DNA of 64,000 bases from Collybiopsis luxurians FD-317 M1 (GCA_000827265.1 KN834801.1:124001-188000), one strand, 5' to 3'; numbered from the stretch's first letter, positions 23,173 through 34,540 are shown. The notes: a model not told the origin generated them from the sequence alone. Numbers and translations are program-made.

Positions 23173-24789
23173 ATGTTCGCCAAAGCTTCTCTCATCGCTT
23201 CTGTCACTCTTGCTTTGCTCGCCGCAGCTTCACCCATGCAGCAGGAGCGTAGTAGAGCCATCGCCTTGCCCAAGCGCTCCACGCTCACCAAATCGGATGG
23301 GACTTTTGACCACGATAGGGCCGTCGCTCTGAACGTCGCAACCAAGAACAAGCATCGTCAAAACTTGATCAACTTGCATAACAACACTGGGAGCTTACCG
23401 AACGTCGGTTTTTTTTTTCTTTTTTACTCTCTTTGATTCATCGATGTGATGGGAACTTAAATGTTCGTGTTCATTTGAATAGGGACTTGTCATCAAACCC
23501 GTTGCAACTCTTCCGTCGAACATACAAGCCCGTCTTGACAAGCGCCAGTCTGAACCTTTGACGGACGAAGAAGACGATGTGGAGTGGGCAGGTAAGAAAA
23601 ACAGAGTACTCCCTGGGATCTCTTTGCTGATGCTTGCTTTTGAACAGGTACAATCTCGATTGGTACTCCCGGACAGGACTTTTTGATTGATTTCGACAGT
23701 ACGTCTATTTCCTACGACTATAGTGGTACTTTCCCGCTTATCCCTCCAATCATCCAGCCGGCTCTTCAGATCTCTGGGTCCCCTCTTCATCCTGCACATC
23801 CTCAACATGCTCTTCCAAACACACCTTCGACGCCTCCGCTTCCTCCACCTCCTCCGAACAATCCGAATCCTTCTCCATCCAATACGGCGACGGATCCACC
23901 GTCTCAGGGCCCGTCTACACCGACACCGTATCCGTCGCCGGTGTAACCGTCACGGGCCAGACCTTCTCCCCCGTCACCACCCTCTCCTCGAGCTTCGCAG
24001 ATGACCCTATCGACGGCATCCTCGGCCTAGCCTTCCCCGCCATCTCAAACCTCAACGCCGACCCCTTCTTCGTAACAGCCAACTCCCAAGGCGCCGTCTC
24101 CTCGAACGAATTCGGATTCTTCCTAGCCTCTTCTGGATCCGAACTCTTCCTCGGCGGAACCAATTCCGATCTCTACTCCGGCGACATCGAGTACCACGAC
24201 GTAGATACCTCTACCGGATTCTGGCAGATCACTGGAGCTTCGATTGCTTCGGGGGGAACCACCGCTGTGTCCGGGTTCGAAACGATTATTGATTCTGGTA
24301 CGACGATCATGTACGGTCCTCCGGACGCCGTGGCTCAGTTTTACGACTCGGTTAATGGGGCGACGCTTTTTGATGAGAGTGAAGGGTTCTATTCATTCCC
24401 TTGCGATAGTGTTCCGGATGTATCGTTTAACTGGGGAGGCGATGATTTCTCGATATCTGCAGACAAGTGCGTTTCTTTGACCCGTGGTTTTGATGTTGCT
24501 TTATTTCCTTCTTACTAACCCGTAATCTTCACATTCGATATAGCTTCAACCTCGGAGCCACAGAATCAGGAAGCTCAGACTGTGTCGGTGCACTTGCCGC
24601 TCAAGATCTCGGTCTCGGTGATAACACTTGGCTTCTCGGCGATAGGTTCGTTTTCCTTTCCAAGTTTCATTACGTAGTACCGACACAGCTCTAATTTTGT
24701 TCTTTTCTTTTTTTCGCAGCTTCATGAAAAACGTGTACACGGCGTTCAGCTTTGAGCGGACTGCCGTCGGCTTTGCGACGCTGTCTTGA
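23173..24789 (+). CDS. Secreted pepsin-like aspartic protease (family A1)
   Basis: Six exons give a continuous 423-aa protein: 23173-23403, 23483-23591, 23648-23698, 23758-24466, 24544-24645 and 24720-24789. All introns are GT-AG and 50-79 bp. The N-terminus is a signal peptide (MFAKASLIASVTLALLAAAS). A propeptide follows with a KR site after ARLD, then the mature enzyme with TISIGTPGQDF. The first catalytic Asp lies in DTGSSDLWVPS (about residue 130), assembled across intron 3. The flap is YGDGSTVSG. The second catalytic Asp lies in DSGTT (about residue 309), and the C-terminal FMKNVYTAF/FERTAVGFA segments are typical. Everything needed for activity is present. It acts outside the cell or in the vacuolar route on protein substrates at acid pH (family knowledge). 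Decayed copies lie at 29860-30505, 46593-46970, 53940-54160 and 56013-56520. Confidence 0.93.
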
Positions 24790-26018
24790 GCAGATTATTT
24801 GTACATAGATTTGTATTTACATGTGTGATATCGTACCCTAGCTAGGGCTACGTTGCCTTTTCTGCCCGCCCATCTCATTCCCATCCCCATCCCCATCCCA
24901 ACAGCAGCGATAACTGCGGTACCGCATCTTGAAATAGTTAAGTAACACACATATATCATGTAACTTAGAATTGAAACAAATAACATGAAAGTGACTTCAT
25001 ACCGTTGGCCTACTGTTACTAGCACCGCACCTTGGTCCAACTTGGTCCAACGGTCATTTGATGTTGGAGATACTTATGACTACCAACATAGACTGCACAC
25101 TGTTGGCGTACTGTTACTAGCCACCGCAGCACGGTCCAACTTGGTCCAACGGTCATTTGATGTTGAAGATACTATGACTACTAACATAAAAAATTGATGC
25201 CCGAGATGAGTGGTAATTTTTACACCTTTTTAATCAGTTACACCCGTACCTCAGCCTGTTCGCAAATCATTAAATCAGCGGTACGAGTTATCGCGATAAT
25301 GTTTGGATCCCTGTTTCGAACAGGTCTTCCTATGCTCGTGACTACTAACAACCCGCCCTTGTAAATACATGTAATCTGTTTTGCGTAGGGGAAGGGACAA
25401 ACAAGTTCGAAACAAGCTGGTGTAGCAGCTTGCGGAACTTGCGCCTTGGCACTTGCCGTAAAGCTAAAAAGCCGGGAAAGCCGGCAATTGATTCGGGTCA
25501 TTTAGTGTGGTAGCGTCCAACGCCTGCGAAAAATTTGGGCGCTTATTTGGGCGCTTTGTACGAAAAAACTTCGAAAACATGGCAAGGGCAGATAGTATAG
25601 CAACGACAAGGTATTCCGCATAGATTGATAGAGATAAAATGCTTAAAATGCTAGTCTCTTTGATATGTTCTGCCCCATTTTGTACAATATATCCTATTAA
25701 CAAAGATATGGTTAAAGTTCAGTCGTAATTAGCAGATAAATTAACAAGAAAGAAAAATGAAGGAGTTTAGGGCAGAACATTTTTTTTGTTGAGGGAAAAT
25801 AAACAAATTTCTCTCTCAAAGTTTTGTAGCCAGGGGGGGTTATACACTACAAGTCGATTTCGCAAGATTTGGCTGGGACTTAGGCAAAAGTTGTGATTAC
25901 ATCATGTATAAAATCTCGCTTCGGTCGCGTACCAATCCTTCCCCCATTCATTTTGCTCTTCCGCTGAGGCCATATACCCTCATTTCTATTGCTTATACTT
26001 CTATCAACACTTTGCTCC
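24790..26018. other. 3' flank of the protease gene and intergenic
   Basis: 24850-25360 has a diverged second copy at 49390-49790, including the CATCCCCATCCCCATC block and the ATGAGTGGTA...GTTTGGATCCCTG region. The 49-kb copy therefore marks the 3' edge of a broken protease copy. A 45-bp motif with TTGGTCCAACGGTCATTTGATGTTG-like sequence occurs twice (25034 and 25140). No gene is seen. Confidence 0.55.
25907..25913 (+). promoter_or_regulatory. TATA-like element
   Basis: TATAAAA about 106 bp before the ATG at 26019. It suggests a promoter whose gene is broken or very short. Confidence 0.35.
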
Positions 26019-26120
26019 ATGGCTGCAGCTTCAAAATTGTCACGGCTTGCCAGTTATCGCCGTAAACCTCGATCCAGCTATACCTTCCGGCGCTTAATTG
26101 CTATATGCCTCTCACAATGA
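26019..26120 (+). CDS. Short ORF (33 aa) behind a TATA element, possibly a truncated first exon
   Basis: Starts MAAASKLSRL, basic and Arg-rich, ends after CLSQ. No family is recognised. The sequence after it turns AT-rich and runs into a DUF6534 relic, so this may be the 5' end of a gene cut off by rearrangement. Confidence 0.2.
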   Translation: MAAASKLSRLASYRRKPRSSYTFRRLIAICLSQ

Positions 26121-26314
26121 ATTTTGGCTCTAATTCTATGATTCAAAATATTTAAGATATTAAAAACACATTAATTTAATGTTATATCTATTTTACTACA
26201 CTGTGGAAGCTATACTGAAGGCAAACGAAGTAGTTGAGTACAATTTGCCATGTTTTCGCAGGAAACCTTGCTTAGTCAGCTCACAAATTCTTCACAGGCA
26301 TTGGACACTACCAT

Positions 26315-27290
26315 TTAGTGATGTTATTGGAAGGATGCATTGAATTTGAAGATCCTCGTAAGTAGGACTCCCTCAATGAACTCCCTTGTCTTATAACAGA
26401 TAAAACGTATATAGGTCGGAGTCGTTTGGTAAGTATGAATGCCGCCACTCTACCACTTCAGGAAGAGATTTCAGGGCTTAATTAGGTCTACGGATCTCAT
26501 TCACCAATCACTGGTACATACGTTTCATTTTATAGACTATATAAAATCTTTCCAGCTCGATCCTTTAGTTAGCCCGCGCTATACCACTACTCTGTCTCGT
26601 AAGTCTTCATACTAAATTTTGATAGTTGCAATGTAACATTCTGAAAACTGCGGACTAAAAGCTTGTTTGGCACATCGTTGGCAATAATCTCTGAACCTCC
26701 CATTTGGTCCTTGATTGTAAGTCGGAATATTTTGGGTACTGAAACCATTTCTTCACAAATTCCCAGACCCAGGTCTTGTTTGCCGTATGCCGCGCTTACT
26801 ACATTGATTCTTGTTCCTCATATTAAAGATATCGACTACTTCTGGAACAATTGTGAAGAGGAAAGTGATTCTGCAATGACAGTAACATCATCTCATTATT
26901 TTCCGTGCACACATCCTCAGCTGCTACATACATCGGATTTGGAAATGTGCATGCCTAGTTCATATCATACATTACATCGGTTCTGACTCCTGTCCTGTAT
27001 TACACTAGTTAGCAACCGCAATATCTTTCTCACTATTTCCCTTGTATGTAACATATAGTCTATCCATCGAGAAATCAGTTAATGGTAATCAAATCATTAA
27101 TCAGGCAGTAGTGATATCAGTGGAAGTAGGTGAGTTCTTTATTTTTGTTTTCGGTTATGGTTATGAATCTGCATTTCAAGGCACTTTGCTAGGTAATTAT
27201 ACCCTTGTCTTCTGGTATTACTTCTATGTTAATATCAATCTTTCGCTACTCTACAACAAAACCTTAGTAAACGAGGCATAGGTCAACATC
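26315..27290 (+). pseudogene. DUF6534-type seven-helix protein, relic 1 (5'-truncated)
   Basis: The stretch parallels the copies at 47453 and 50969. It has exon pieces TKSLFGTSLAII, EPPIWSLIVS and TQVLFAVC, then AVVISVEVG, interspersed with GT-AG-like joints. In intact family members this is the middle of a multi-helix membrane protein (TNxGNPLAL, then PWSL). The first helices are missing, and the 3' half is not here but inverted at 28590-29100, beyond a dead retrotransposon. Non-functional. Confidence 0.55.
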
Positions 27291-27403
27291 ATATTCTCAG
27301 CCTAAAAATGCAAATATAGGAGTAAGCAGTTTCCATCTGGAGAGCCTCTTCAAGGTAGGCCCGAGGATCAAGGTGGGTATATGACAGTTTACTGCTAGGT
27401 TCA

Positions 27404-28545
27404 TTGATATTGAATGCTAGCTTCCACTTGGCATCACTACCTGTCATATTCAACAAACAAGGTTTTGATTCATTACCAGATAGATGCCCGTGGGATCATG
27501 TGATTGAATTGACACCCAGATCTAAACCTGTGGATTGTAAAGCCTACCCTTTGAATCTGAATGAGCAAAAGGCACTTGATGAGTTCTTGGAAGAGAATTT
27601 ATGGTCTGGATGAATTTGACCATCTATGTCACCCATGGCTTTGCCATTCTTCTTTGTGAAGAAAAAAGATGGTAGTCTTTGATCAGTTCAGGATTGTCAG
27701 AAACTCAACAAGACAGTCAAAAACCCTTATCCTCTTCCATTAATCCAGAAACTTATTGATAAATTAAAAGGTGCTAAAGTATTCTCCAAAATGGATATTT
27801 GCTGGGGATACAATAACAATTGAATCAAGGATGGTAATGAATGGAAAGCAGCTTTTAGAACAAATAGAGGACTCTTCAAACTGACAGTCATGTTCTTTGG
27901 ACTTACCAATTCACTGGCAACATTCTAGGCTTCTACAAATCACATATTAAAGCACTTAATCAATAATGGATATGTGATTGTATACATGGATGATATTGTA
28001 GTGTTTACTGATGACACAATGGAACACAGGAAATTTATTCATAAAGTAATTCATATTCTTGAGGAAAATAAATTGTACCCTAAACCTGAGAAATGTACTT
28101 TCAAATCTACACATATCAATTACCTAGAAATTCTAGTTGGAAATGGTACTATTTGTATGGACCTGAAGAAAGTTGAAGCAGTTACCAAATGGCCTGTCCC
28201 AGAAAAGAAACAAGATGTTCAATCATTTCTAGGCTTTTGTAATTTCTTCAGATGATTTATCAGAGGATTCAGCAAAGTCACTTGTCCACTTAGTCATTTA
28301 ACTGGGAATACTGAATGGTGGGATTCTGCTGAACAGCTGTCATTTGAAAAGTTAAAGTTGCAGATAGTGGAAAACATCACACTGCTTATTCCAAAGGATC
28401 ATGGAAGTTCTGAGTAGAAGCTGATTCATCAGATTTTGCCAATGGTGCTGTCTTATCACAACAAATAGACAGTAAATGGCATCTGGTACCCTTTAGATCT
28501 CATTCACTCAATGAGGTTGAGTGAAATTATATATGATTTGATGGC
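27404..28545 (+). pseudogene. Ty3/Gypsy retrotransposon polymerase relic
   Basis: One reading frame with several stops runs from the linker before reverse transcriptase (DRCPWDHVIELTP) through FFFVKKKDG, a [10 protein letters not shown] stretch in place of the usual RWGYNN, AAFRTNRGLF, FFGLTN, the catalytic box YMDDIVVFT, NKLYPKPEKC, SFLGFCNFFR and into the RNase H region (EADSSDFANGAVLSQQ). Where the family has Arg (after WSG, before SVQD, in NNxIK and in FRxFI) this copy has TGA, and where it has Gln (TFxA) it has TAG. No LTRs, gag or integrase can be joined to it. Dead. Confidence 0.85.
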
Positions 28546-28589
28546 TTTGGAACTGATTCCATTATTGACGCCATTGCAAAATGATGATC

Positions 28590-29100
28590 TGCTGCATTAG
28601 TTTGCATGATATTTTTGGTGAGGACATCTACTGCAATCTTATTCCTGCCAATTGCACCCATAAAGGACATGGCAGATACTAGAGCTATAGAAAAATCTCA
28701 GTGGTTGACCCAGGAAAAGAACAATTACTTTTTGTAATGATAGTATGTACCACTATGTGTTAGAAGGACACATCTGTATCGACCTGAGAAATTAATGAGT
28801 GTGAGCCAAATAATAAGAGCCCAGGCAATGAACCAATAAGAGTGATAGGGTTAGAATACTCAAAACACTGTTCTTTGTTCAAACCAATTGTTCATATGAT
28901 GTAATGAGTACCCACCTAGTTATAGCACCTGAATTCAATGCATAGTGGACCAGGGTATTCAGCAATGAATTGGACCATTCATAAATGTGCATTAACAAAA
29001 GCGGATAAGGTTTTTACTCTTTTTATCCTGTACACAACTTCCAAAGATAATAGCACAATGTGACTGCAATAGAAAAATCTGATAGTGCATTCATACCCAA
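28590..29100 (-). pseudogene. DUF6534-type protein, inverted 3' half of relic 1
   Basis: On the minus strand from 29100 down: IAVTLCYYL, then SNSLLNTLVHYALNSGAIT, then SAMSFMGAIGRNKIAV. This is the same order as the 3' halves of the copies ending at 49283 and 52896. It is inverted relative to its 5' half at 26315-27290. Non-functional. Confidence 0.5.
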
Positions 29101-29795
29101 ACTCCATGATGCTGGAGCCTATTTAATCCACCATCAGGAAAAAGTTCCATAAGCCCAGGCTAGCAGTGGCTAGTCTCAGAGAGTCCAGGTAAGCCTAGGC
29201 CACCCAGGCTGCCTGGGCTGCCCAGGTCAGCTGGAGTGGTCAGAAGACACCCCCCAATTCCTGAGGATCCTAAAGATGCCTGAGGTTTCTATAAAGATAT
29301 CTGAGAGTGCCTGAGGCTTCCCTGATGATCCCTGGGAAGCTGTGAGGCTTCAAAGAAAAAATTTAAAATAATATTATATCTTACTCTATTTTTCTACCAC
29401 TCTATCTTACACTCCATCTATTAGCTCTGTATTAACCCTCTAAGCTATAGTATTGCACTATATTGTATGTAATGATAGTTTCTCACCTACTATTCCATAC
29501 CTACACTTTATAGCATAGTTTATTATATTATTATATTTAGTATAAGCTTTGTATTAAGCTAACATACTCGAGCACAGGATATTAGTATAGTACAGGCCCT
29601 ATACATATGTATATAGTATATGTACAATGGTTTATAATGATAGTAAACATTCTAACCATGGGGAAATTTTCTTGATTGTAGACAGTTCACAGTGAGCACA
29701 TCATGTGATTTGTTTTAAAAGCGAAATTCTGTGACTATTTCCAGCTATATAAATGTTCCTATTGTGTATTTACACAAGATTACTACAGTAAACTA
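29101..29795. other. AT-rich and CAGG-rich transposon debris
   Basis: 29150-29350 has repeated CCCAGG/CCTGAGG motifs like those at 60-220. 29360-29620 is very AT-rich. No coding frame is seen. Confidence 0.5.
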
Positions 29796-29844
29796 CCTCA
29801 TAATGCATAGGGTCCATTGCCACCAGATCCTATGCATTATGAGG
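29796..29844. repeat. Perfect 16-bp inverted repeat
   Basis: CCTCATAATGCATAGG (29796-29811) and its exact reverse complement (29829-29844) are separated by 17 bases. It lies right at the border between retrotransposon debris and the protease relic. Confidence 0.85.
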
Positions 29845-29859
29845 AACATATCTGGAACA

Positions 29860-30505
29860 TTATCTCAAGGGGACCTATAGAACTCTTCGATCGAATTAAA
29901 AACCTGAGCGCCACGAACAAACTTGTAAAACTGCTGGATGGCACTGGGAGATCTGTACATGAAGGTCGTAGCAGAATCAATGATGGTATTGAAGCCTGAG
30001 ATAGCACTGGTACCACCTGAAGCAATAGACGCTCCAGTGATCTGCCAGAATGCAATAGAAGAATTGACGTCGTGGTATTCGACCTTGCCAGAATCGAGGT
30101 TGAAAGTAGTTCCACCGAGATAGAGTTCGGAGCTTGATGAAGGAAGGAAGAACCAATTCATTTGAGGCAACAGCACTTTGAGAGTTGGCCCTGATGAAGA
30201 AGTGGCCGACGTTGAGGTAGGAGATGGAGGGGAATGCTAAATTGAAGATGTCGTTGATATGAAGCTCAAGGAGAGGGTGGTGACGGGGAAGAACATTTGG
30301 CCTTTTACGTTGATACTGGCTACGGATGTAGTGTCGATGAAGACTGGACCGGACACATAGTATTAGTCACTGTATTTGATTTCGAAGATGCCGGATTGTT
30401 CAGAGGAGGTGGAGAAGGCAGAGGTGGAGCATTTGCTTTTGGAAGACATGTTGAAGATGTGCACCATGAGGGGACCCAGAGACCGGTGGATCAAGCTAAA
30501 TGATA
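29860..30505 (-). pseudogene. Aspartic protease relic (middle part)
   Basis: The minus strand reads fragments of the protease at 23173: SSKSKCSTSAFSTSSEQS, VSGPVFIDTTSVA, VKGQMFFPVTTLS, SELYLGGTTFNLDSGKVEY, FWQITGASIASGGTSAI and IIDSATTFMY. The second active-site motif DSGT is changed to DSAT. The flap YGDG is lost (YSDYYVSG), and both ends are missing. Frameshifts separate the first part (30500-30180) from the second (30176-29865). Non-functional. It stands head-to-head with unit D. Confidence 0.85.
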
Positions 30506-30895
30506 AGTGAAATGAATGTGAATTTTAAACCAGCAGCAGAAAAATGCCACAAAAGACGGACACGAGTATCAAGTACATACACGGTGCGTAACCTGGGCTG
30601 GCAAGCTAAACTGATTAGAAGCAAAGAGGCTAACATCGGTCAGTTGGAATCCAGGTGAATGCATGTTCAAGAGGCAGTCAAGCGGTCTATTTAATCAATC
30701 AACTTAATGATACGATGCCCTTCTTGATGCACTGGTGAGCCAGTACATTCAGGTCAGTTATCAGACTGCAGTCGCAATACATTTACACATTTCTCAAAGT
30801 GATTTCTGGCGGTGTTATGTGTATCATTGTTAGTGTTGGGAAAACGTTGCTCTTACCGACGTACCTCTCGGGAAAGCCTTGAAACCCGCACCTAA

Positions 30896-31054
30896 CACTG
30901 CATGCAAATTTCAGTAAGTTTTGCCACTTATGGTAAACTTATGATAATAGACACAAATAAATTTCCATAAAAGGAAATCTCCCACACTTTTTAATGTAAG
31001 TTTACCATAAGTTTACCATTTTAAGTGGCAACTTACGAGAATTTGGGTGTAGTG
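30896..31054. mobile_element. Miniature CACTA-like element (159 bp)
   Basis: The ends CACTGCATGCAAATT and CACTACACCCAAATT (reverse complement) are inverted copies that continue inward with GTAAGTT, GCCACTTA and GGTAAACTTA. The element is flanked by TAA on both sides (30893-30895 and 31055-31057). Unit B has a single TAA at this place. Ends and 3-bp duplication are as in the foldback element at 1141-1825. Confidence 0.7.
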
Positions 31055-31266
31055 TAAATGAGTACATGCTCGACCTAGAAGCAAATGATAAACAGAGCAA
31101 TATGTACTGCGTCGGCCCGAACACGGGAATCTCCGGTAGGAAGAAAAATTAAGACAGCGATTGAAGGCTGTAGCTCACATACAATCAACTCCCGACAAAT
31201 GGTGCACTTGACAACTTGGTAGTGCTTCAACAATATCACCCTTCAGGCAATTACGACACTTAGAAA

Positions 31267-31422
31267 TAGTGATACTTAATTGAGTCCAAGCCCAGGGCTT
31301 GCAAAGATCAAGCCTGAGCCTTGAGCCTTCTTAAGCCCTGGTGTAGGGTCGGGCTTTCTAAGGCTTGGTCGGGTCGGGTCAGGTCGGGCTTTAGGGCTCA
31401 AGCCCGACCCTCCACATCACTA
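31267..31422. mobile_element. Miniature inverted-repeat element (156 bp) rich in GGGTCGGGCT
   Basis: Starts TAGTGATAC and ends ATCACTA, with internal inverted copies of AAGCCC/GGGCTT and many GGTCGGG motifs. It resembles hAT-type miniature elements. The target duplication is not clear, because unit D also lost sequence around it. Confidence 0.45.
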
Positions 31423-31444
31423 CTTGCTACTGATCATCTTTACT

Positions 31445-31549
31445 TCACAGTCCATCAAGCGACAGGCTTAAGAGTGATAAGTAGTAAGACACAGCAGCAA
31501 GATCAACTCCGATGACAGATACAAATTTGATATGTGGAAAGCGTACCAT
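31445..31549 (-). CDS. Small conserved ORF (34 aa), divergent from membrane gene D
   Basis: Counterpart of 8219-8323: starts MVRFPHIKFVS, ends SLDGL. Same length as in units A and B. Coding status unproven. Confidence 0.3.
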   Translation of the reverse strand: MVRFPHIKFVSVIGVDLAAVSYYLSLLSLSLDGL

Positions 31550-31874
31550 TTCTGACTGTATGAGCTTTGCTTTGACAACGATGTGAGCTGAGAAATAAGT
31601 TACTTTTACAGGTATATTACTTGTACAACTTTGTTGGTTTACTATTTGTTCATCAGCTATCGGCTATGTATGATGAGTGTTTCTAAGTTCATCTCGTTAT
31701 TTCGGGCATGGGTAAAGAATCTAAATTTACCCTGAAATCGTTCAAATTTAATGCAAAACTGTTAGCTCGTGGTTAGGACATGTGGCTGCGCAGGCATATA
31801 ATACCGACACTACCACGACTCCTAAGGCTTCTTTCCAACATTATTCCAAACCTTCTTTTTTCCAATTTGGAGAA

Positions 31875-33116
31875 ATGGCTACCGAGGTTAAACTGGCCAT
31901 TAGAGAGTAAGTAATACTAATGAAATGCTGATTTTTGGCTATTCAAACTTGGGCTCAACGATATGTTTCTATCTACAGATTTGGTCTCTCTGAGTCGGTC
32001 AACGTATCTGTAGTCATTGGAAATAGTTCAACGGAGAATGTAGACACTGGCAGCGACAACGGAAATGATGACGTGAATGTAACTATTGACCAGGGCAACT
32101 TTCCTGATACCTCGACTACTTCCTCCAGTAGCACAGGCAGTGCCACAAGTGCTAGAGCTACCAGCCCTTTACCAGCCTCCTCGAATGGAACTCCTTCGTC
32201 AAATGTCGTGGCTCCCACGAGTACTTCTTCCAAGAGTGTTACAAGGTCCCAGTTCATCCTTTGCCATCTCTTTAGACAGAGAACTAATTTATATATCTAG
32301 ATCTCTCTCCAACTCACCTCCTGCAGTATCTGGTTTCTCAGAAATAATATCAAAGTCCTCAGGAACAATTAGGTATTAATTTCCCAAAATGGCTGGCATG
32401 CTTTGCTCATAGTTTTTTGTCTTCAATGTTGTCCGTTTAACCACGATTGATCCAGCACACAATCGTCTCCGGCACAAATTTCCCGTTCACAGTCATTGTC
32501 AGCACAACCACCTATTTCACAATCTTTCAACTCACAGTCGAGTTTGCCCCCAGAGTCTTCCAGCTCACTTCCTACCCAGTTATCCTCGGGGGTAGCTTCT
32601 CCCAAAAGTCACAAAGCTGTGTCCACGGCAGTCATCATCGGCAGTATTGTTGGATCGATAGTCGCTCTACTCATCGTTTCTTTCTTCGTTTTCTGCTTTT
32701 TACGTCGTCGTCGAGCCCGAAATCAGCTGAGTCCCAGTCAGCTAATTACAACGTTCGCGACGGCAGAAGCTCCTATTAATCTCACCACTGGCAGTCACAT
32801 CACTCTCGAAAAAGCCTCCCGATCTACAGGACTTGCTCCAGATTATAATTTAGCAGAATTTAAATCTCGACCGTTGCCAGCATATAGCGCAGAAATGATG
32901 GCGCAAACGTCACATCCTCCTGCTCCCACCGGCTCTATGCTAGGGTCTGAAGGTGCCAATACTGAGCCAGTTGCAACCCACTTGGAGTCCATGCAAAATT
33001 TGATCACTCAAATAATGGGACATGTACAGCGGCTCGAAACCGAGAGGGAGCATGATGGTGATTCGGTTACATTGGGATCGATTTTACCTCCGCCCCCAAC
33101 ATATGCATCTGAATGA
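31875..33116 (+). CDS. Copy D: single-pass membrane protein with PPxY tail
   Basis: Exons: 31875-31906 (MATEVKLAIRE), from 31979 (FGLSESVNVSVVIG), a Ser-rich third exon ending at 32372, and 32456-33116. The last exon encodes the stalk, a helix (AVIIGSIVGSIVALLIVSFFVF) followed by LRRRRAR, and a tail with RPLPAYS plus a C-terminal PPPPTYASE. The tail is about as far from B and C as A is, so D is an older copy. The acceptor before exon 3 reads TTACAAG instead of TTACAG, so the splice may shift by one base. Without that splice the protein would stop at 32300 after RTNLYI and lack the membrane helix. TATAAT lies at 31797. Confidence 0.6.
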
Positions 33117-33173
33117 AACAATACCAGGTCGACTTTCCTGTATCTTGCCTTTCTGATTGAGATCCCAGAGCTC

Positions 33174-33894
33174 TGATACGACTGTAGTCGTACCATATCT
33201 TTTTTAGCCTTCAGCTCCTCATCAAGAGACAATCACAAGTCTATAAATTATCAATATACAAATCAGCTATATAAAAAGTCTAACAGTATGACTGCAGCAG
33301 CGGCATCAATGGTTCAATGCAAAACATTCTCACAATGTACCTGCAATCTCTCGGAATTATGTGGGCTCAATCTTGGCAGGTCTAGGCTTGTGGCTGGGCA
33401 TCCGAAACCAGTGAAATCAGGGTTGATGGGAACTGGAGTGTTGATTCTGACCAATATTATGCAGCGCTATGGCGATGTTTTGAGGGATTTTGAGGGATTT
33501 ATGTGAAGCCTGTCGCAGGTATTGATATGGACCAGATTCGAGCAATCCCCTAGATATAAAGGGAGGCTGGAATCAGAGAAAAGAGGCAAGCTTCGGACGC
33601 CCCCCCTCTACTGCTAGGTAGTGCCCTAGCATTGGAACTAGTCTATGGCTTCAGTGTATTGGATTGTGTTTTAGTGTTTGATTTGGTATTACTCATTGTA
33701 TTGTGTGCTTGTGTGTTTTGTGTTTGGATTTTTGTTAAACAAGTCATTTGGAATCTATTTCTACTATCACTATAAACTACCCCTTGATTTACTTAGTGAA
33801 TATTGACTATAGTTCCCCCTCGAACTTAGTGTTTTTGAGTGTTAGGTGTTTGGTTTTCCTTTCACCTTAGCTCACTGCACATCAGCTCCATTTC
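33174..33894. mobile_element. Solo LTR-like insertion (about 720 bp)
   Basis: Units B and C are continuous here (GAGCTCCAGTTCCAAA). In D the sequence is broken after GAGCTC and resumes AGCTCCATTTCCAAA, giving a 4-5-bp duplication. The insert starts TGATACGACTG and ends CATCA, fitting TG...CA. It contains a TATAAAGGG promoter-like site near 33556 and no long frame. It begins with a small palindrome TACGACTGTAGTCGTA. Confidence 0.6.
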
Positions 33895-34166
33895 CAAACT
33901 GACAATGTAAGGGTAAGACAGTAGGATTGTATATGTTTTTTTACATCTGAGAATGGAAATGATGCATGATTAAAACTGCTTATTCCCATCTTGTCCATAT
34001 GGAGGTGATGGATCCCAAGCCCTGAGAGACTTAAATCCATGACACATTGCCGAAGTAACTTAAGTAACTTAAAGCTACTTTTATAATGGCAAATTAGCGG
34101 AGTTTAAAATTTCCAAGTAACTTCGTGAGTACCCTATTTAATACCCAGATAACCAGAGGTCAAAAC

Positions 34167-34352
34167 TGTTAGGAAGTGAGCAATGATTGAGAGGGAAGGA
34201 AGCATGATCAATTGAGTAATACTAACTATAGTCTATATATAGTTAAGTAAGTGACTCGAGTCAATGCAAGCAAAGCTACGGAATAAAGTAAATCTATGGA
34301 GTAAGGATATGCAACATGGCCAGACAACCAATGGCACAGCCATTCCTCAACA
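34167..34352. mobile_element. Solo LTR (186 bp), Copia-like
   Basis: Starts TGTTAGGAAG, ends CCTCAACA (TG...CA, TGTT/AACA ends), and is flanked by the 5-bp duplication AAAAC (34162-34166 and 34353-34357). Units B and C are uninterrupted at this point. Size and ends fit a small Ty1/Copia LTR. Confidence 0.75.
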
Positions 34353-34540
34353 AAAACACTTCATTACAAGATATGCTACCTCCACTCAAGTCAGTACCAA
34401 TTTGCAGTTTTGACTTATGATGGCTTGAAATATCAAGGCTATAGCAAGCTTGACCAAGGTTCTGTAAGTGACCTGCTAGCAGGTCCTAAACCTCCTGCAC
34501 CCTCTAGATATACAACTTATGCTGTCTTGTACTTGACGCC

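Larger units (their letters stand above)
30525..34540 (+). repeat. Duplicated unit D (with several insertions)
   Basis: Counterpart of units B and C with gene D in the middle. It has been interrupted by a small CACTA-like element (30896-31054), a hAT-like miniature element (31267-31422) and two solo LTRs (33174-33894, 34167-34352). Each is recognised because the units without it are continuous at that point. Confidence 0.6.
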
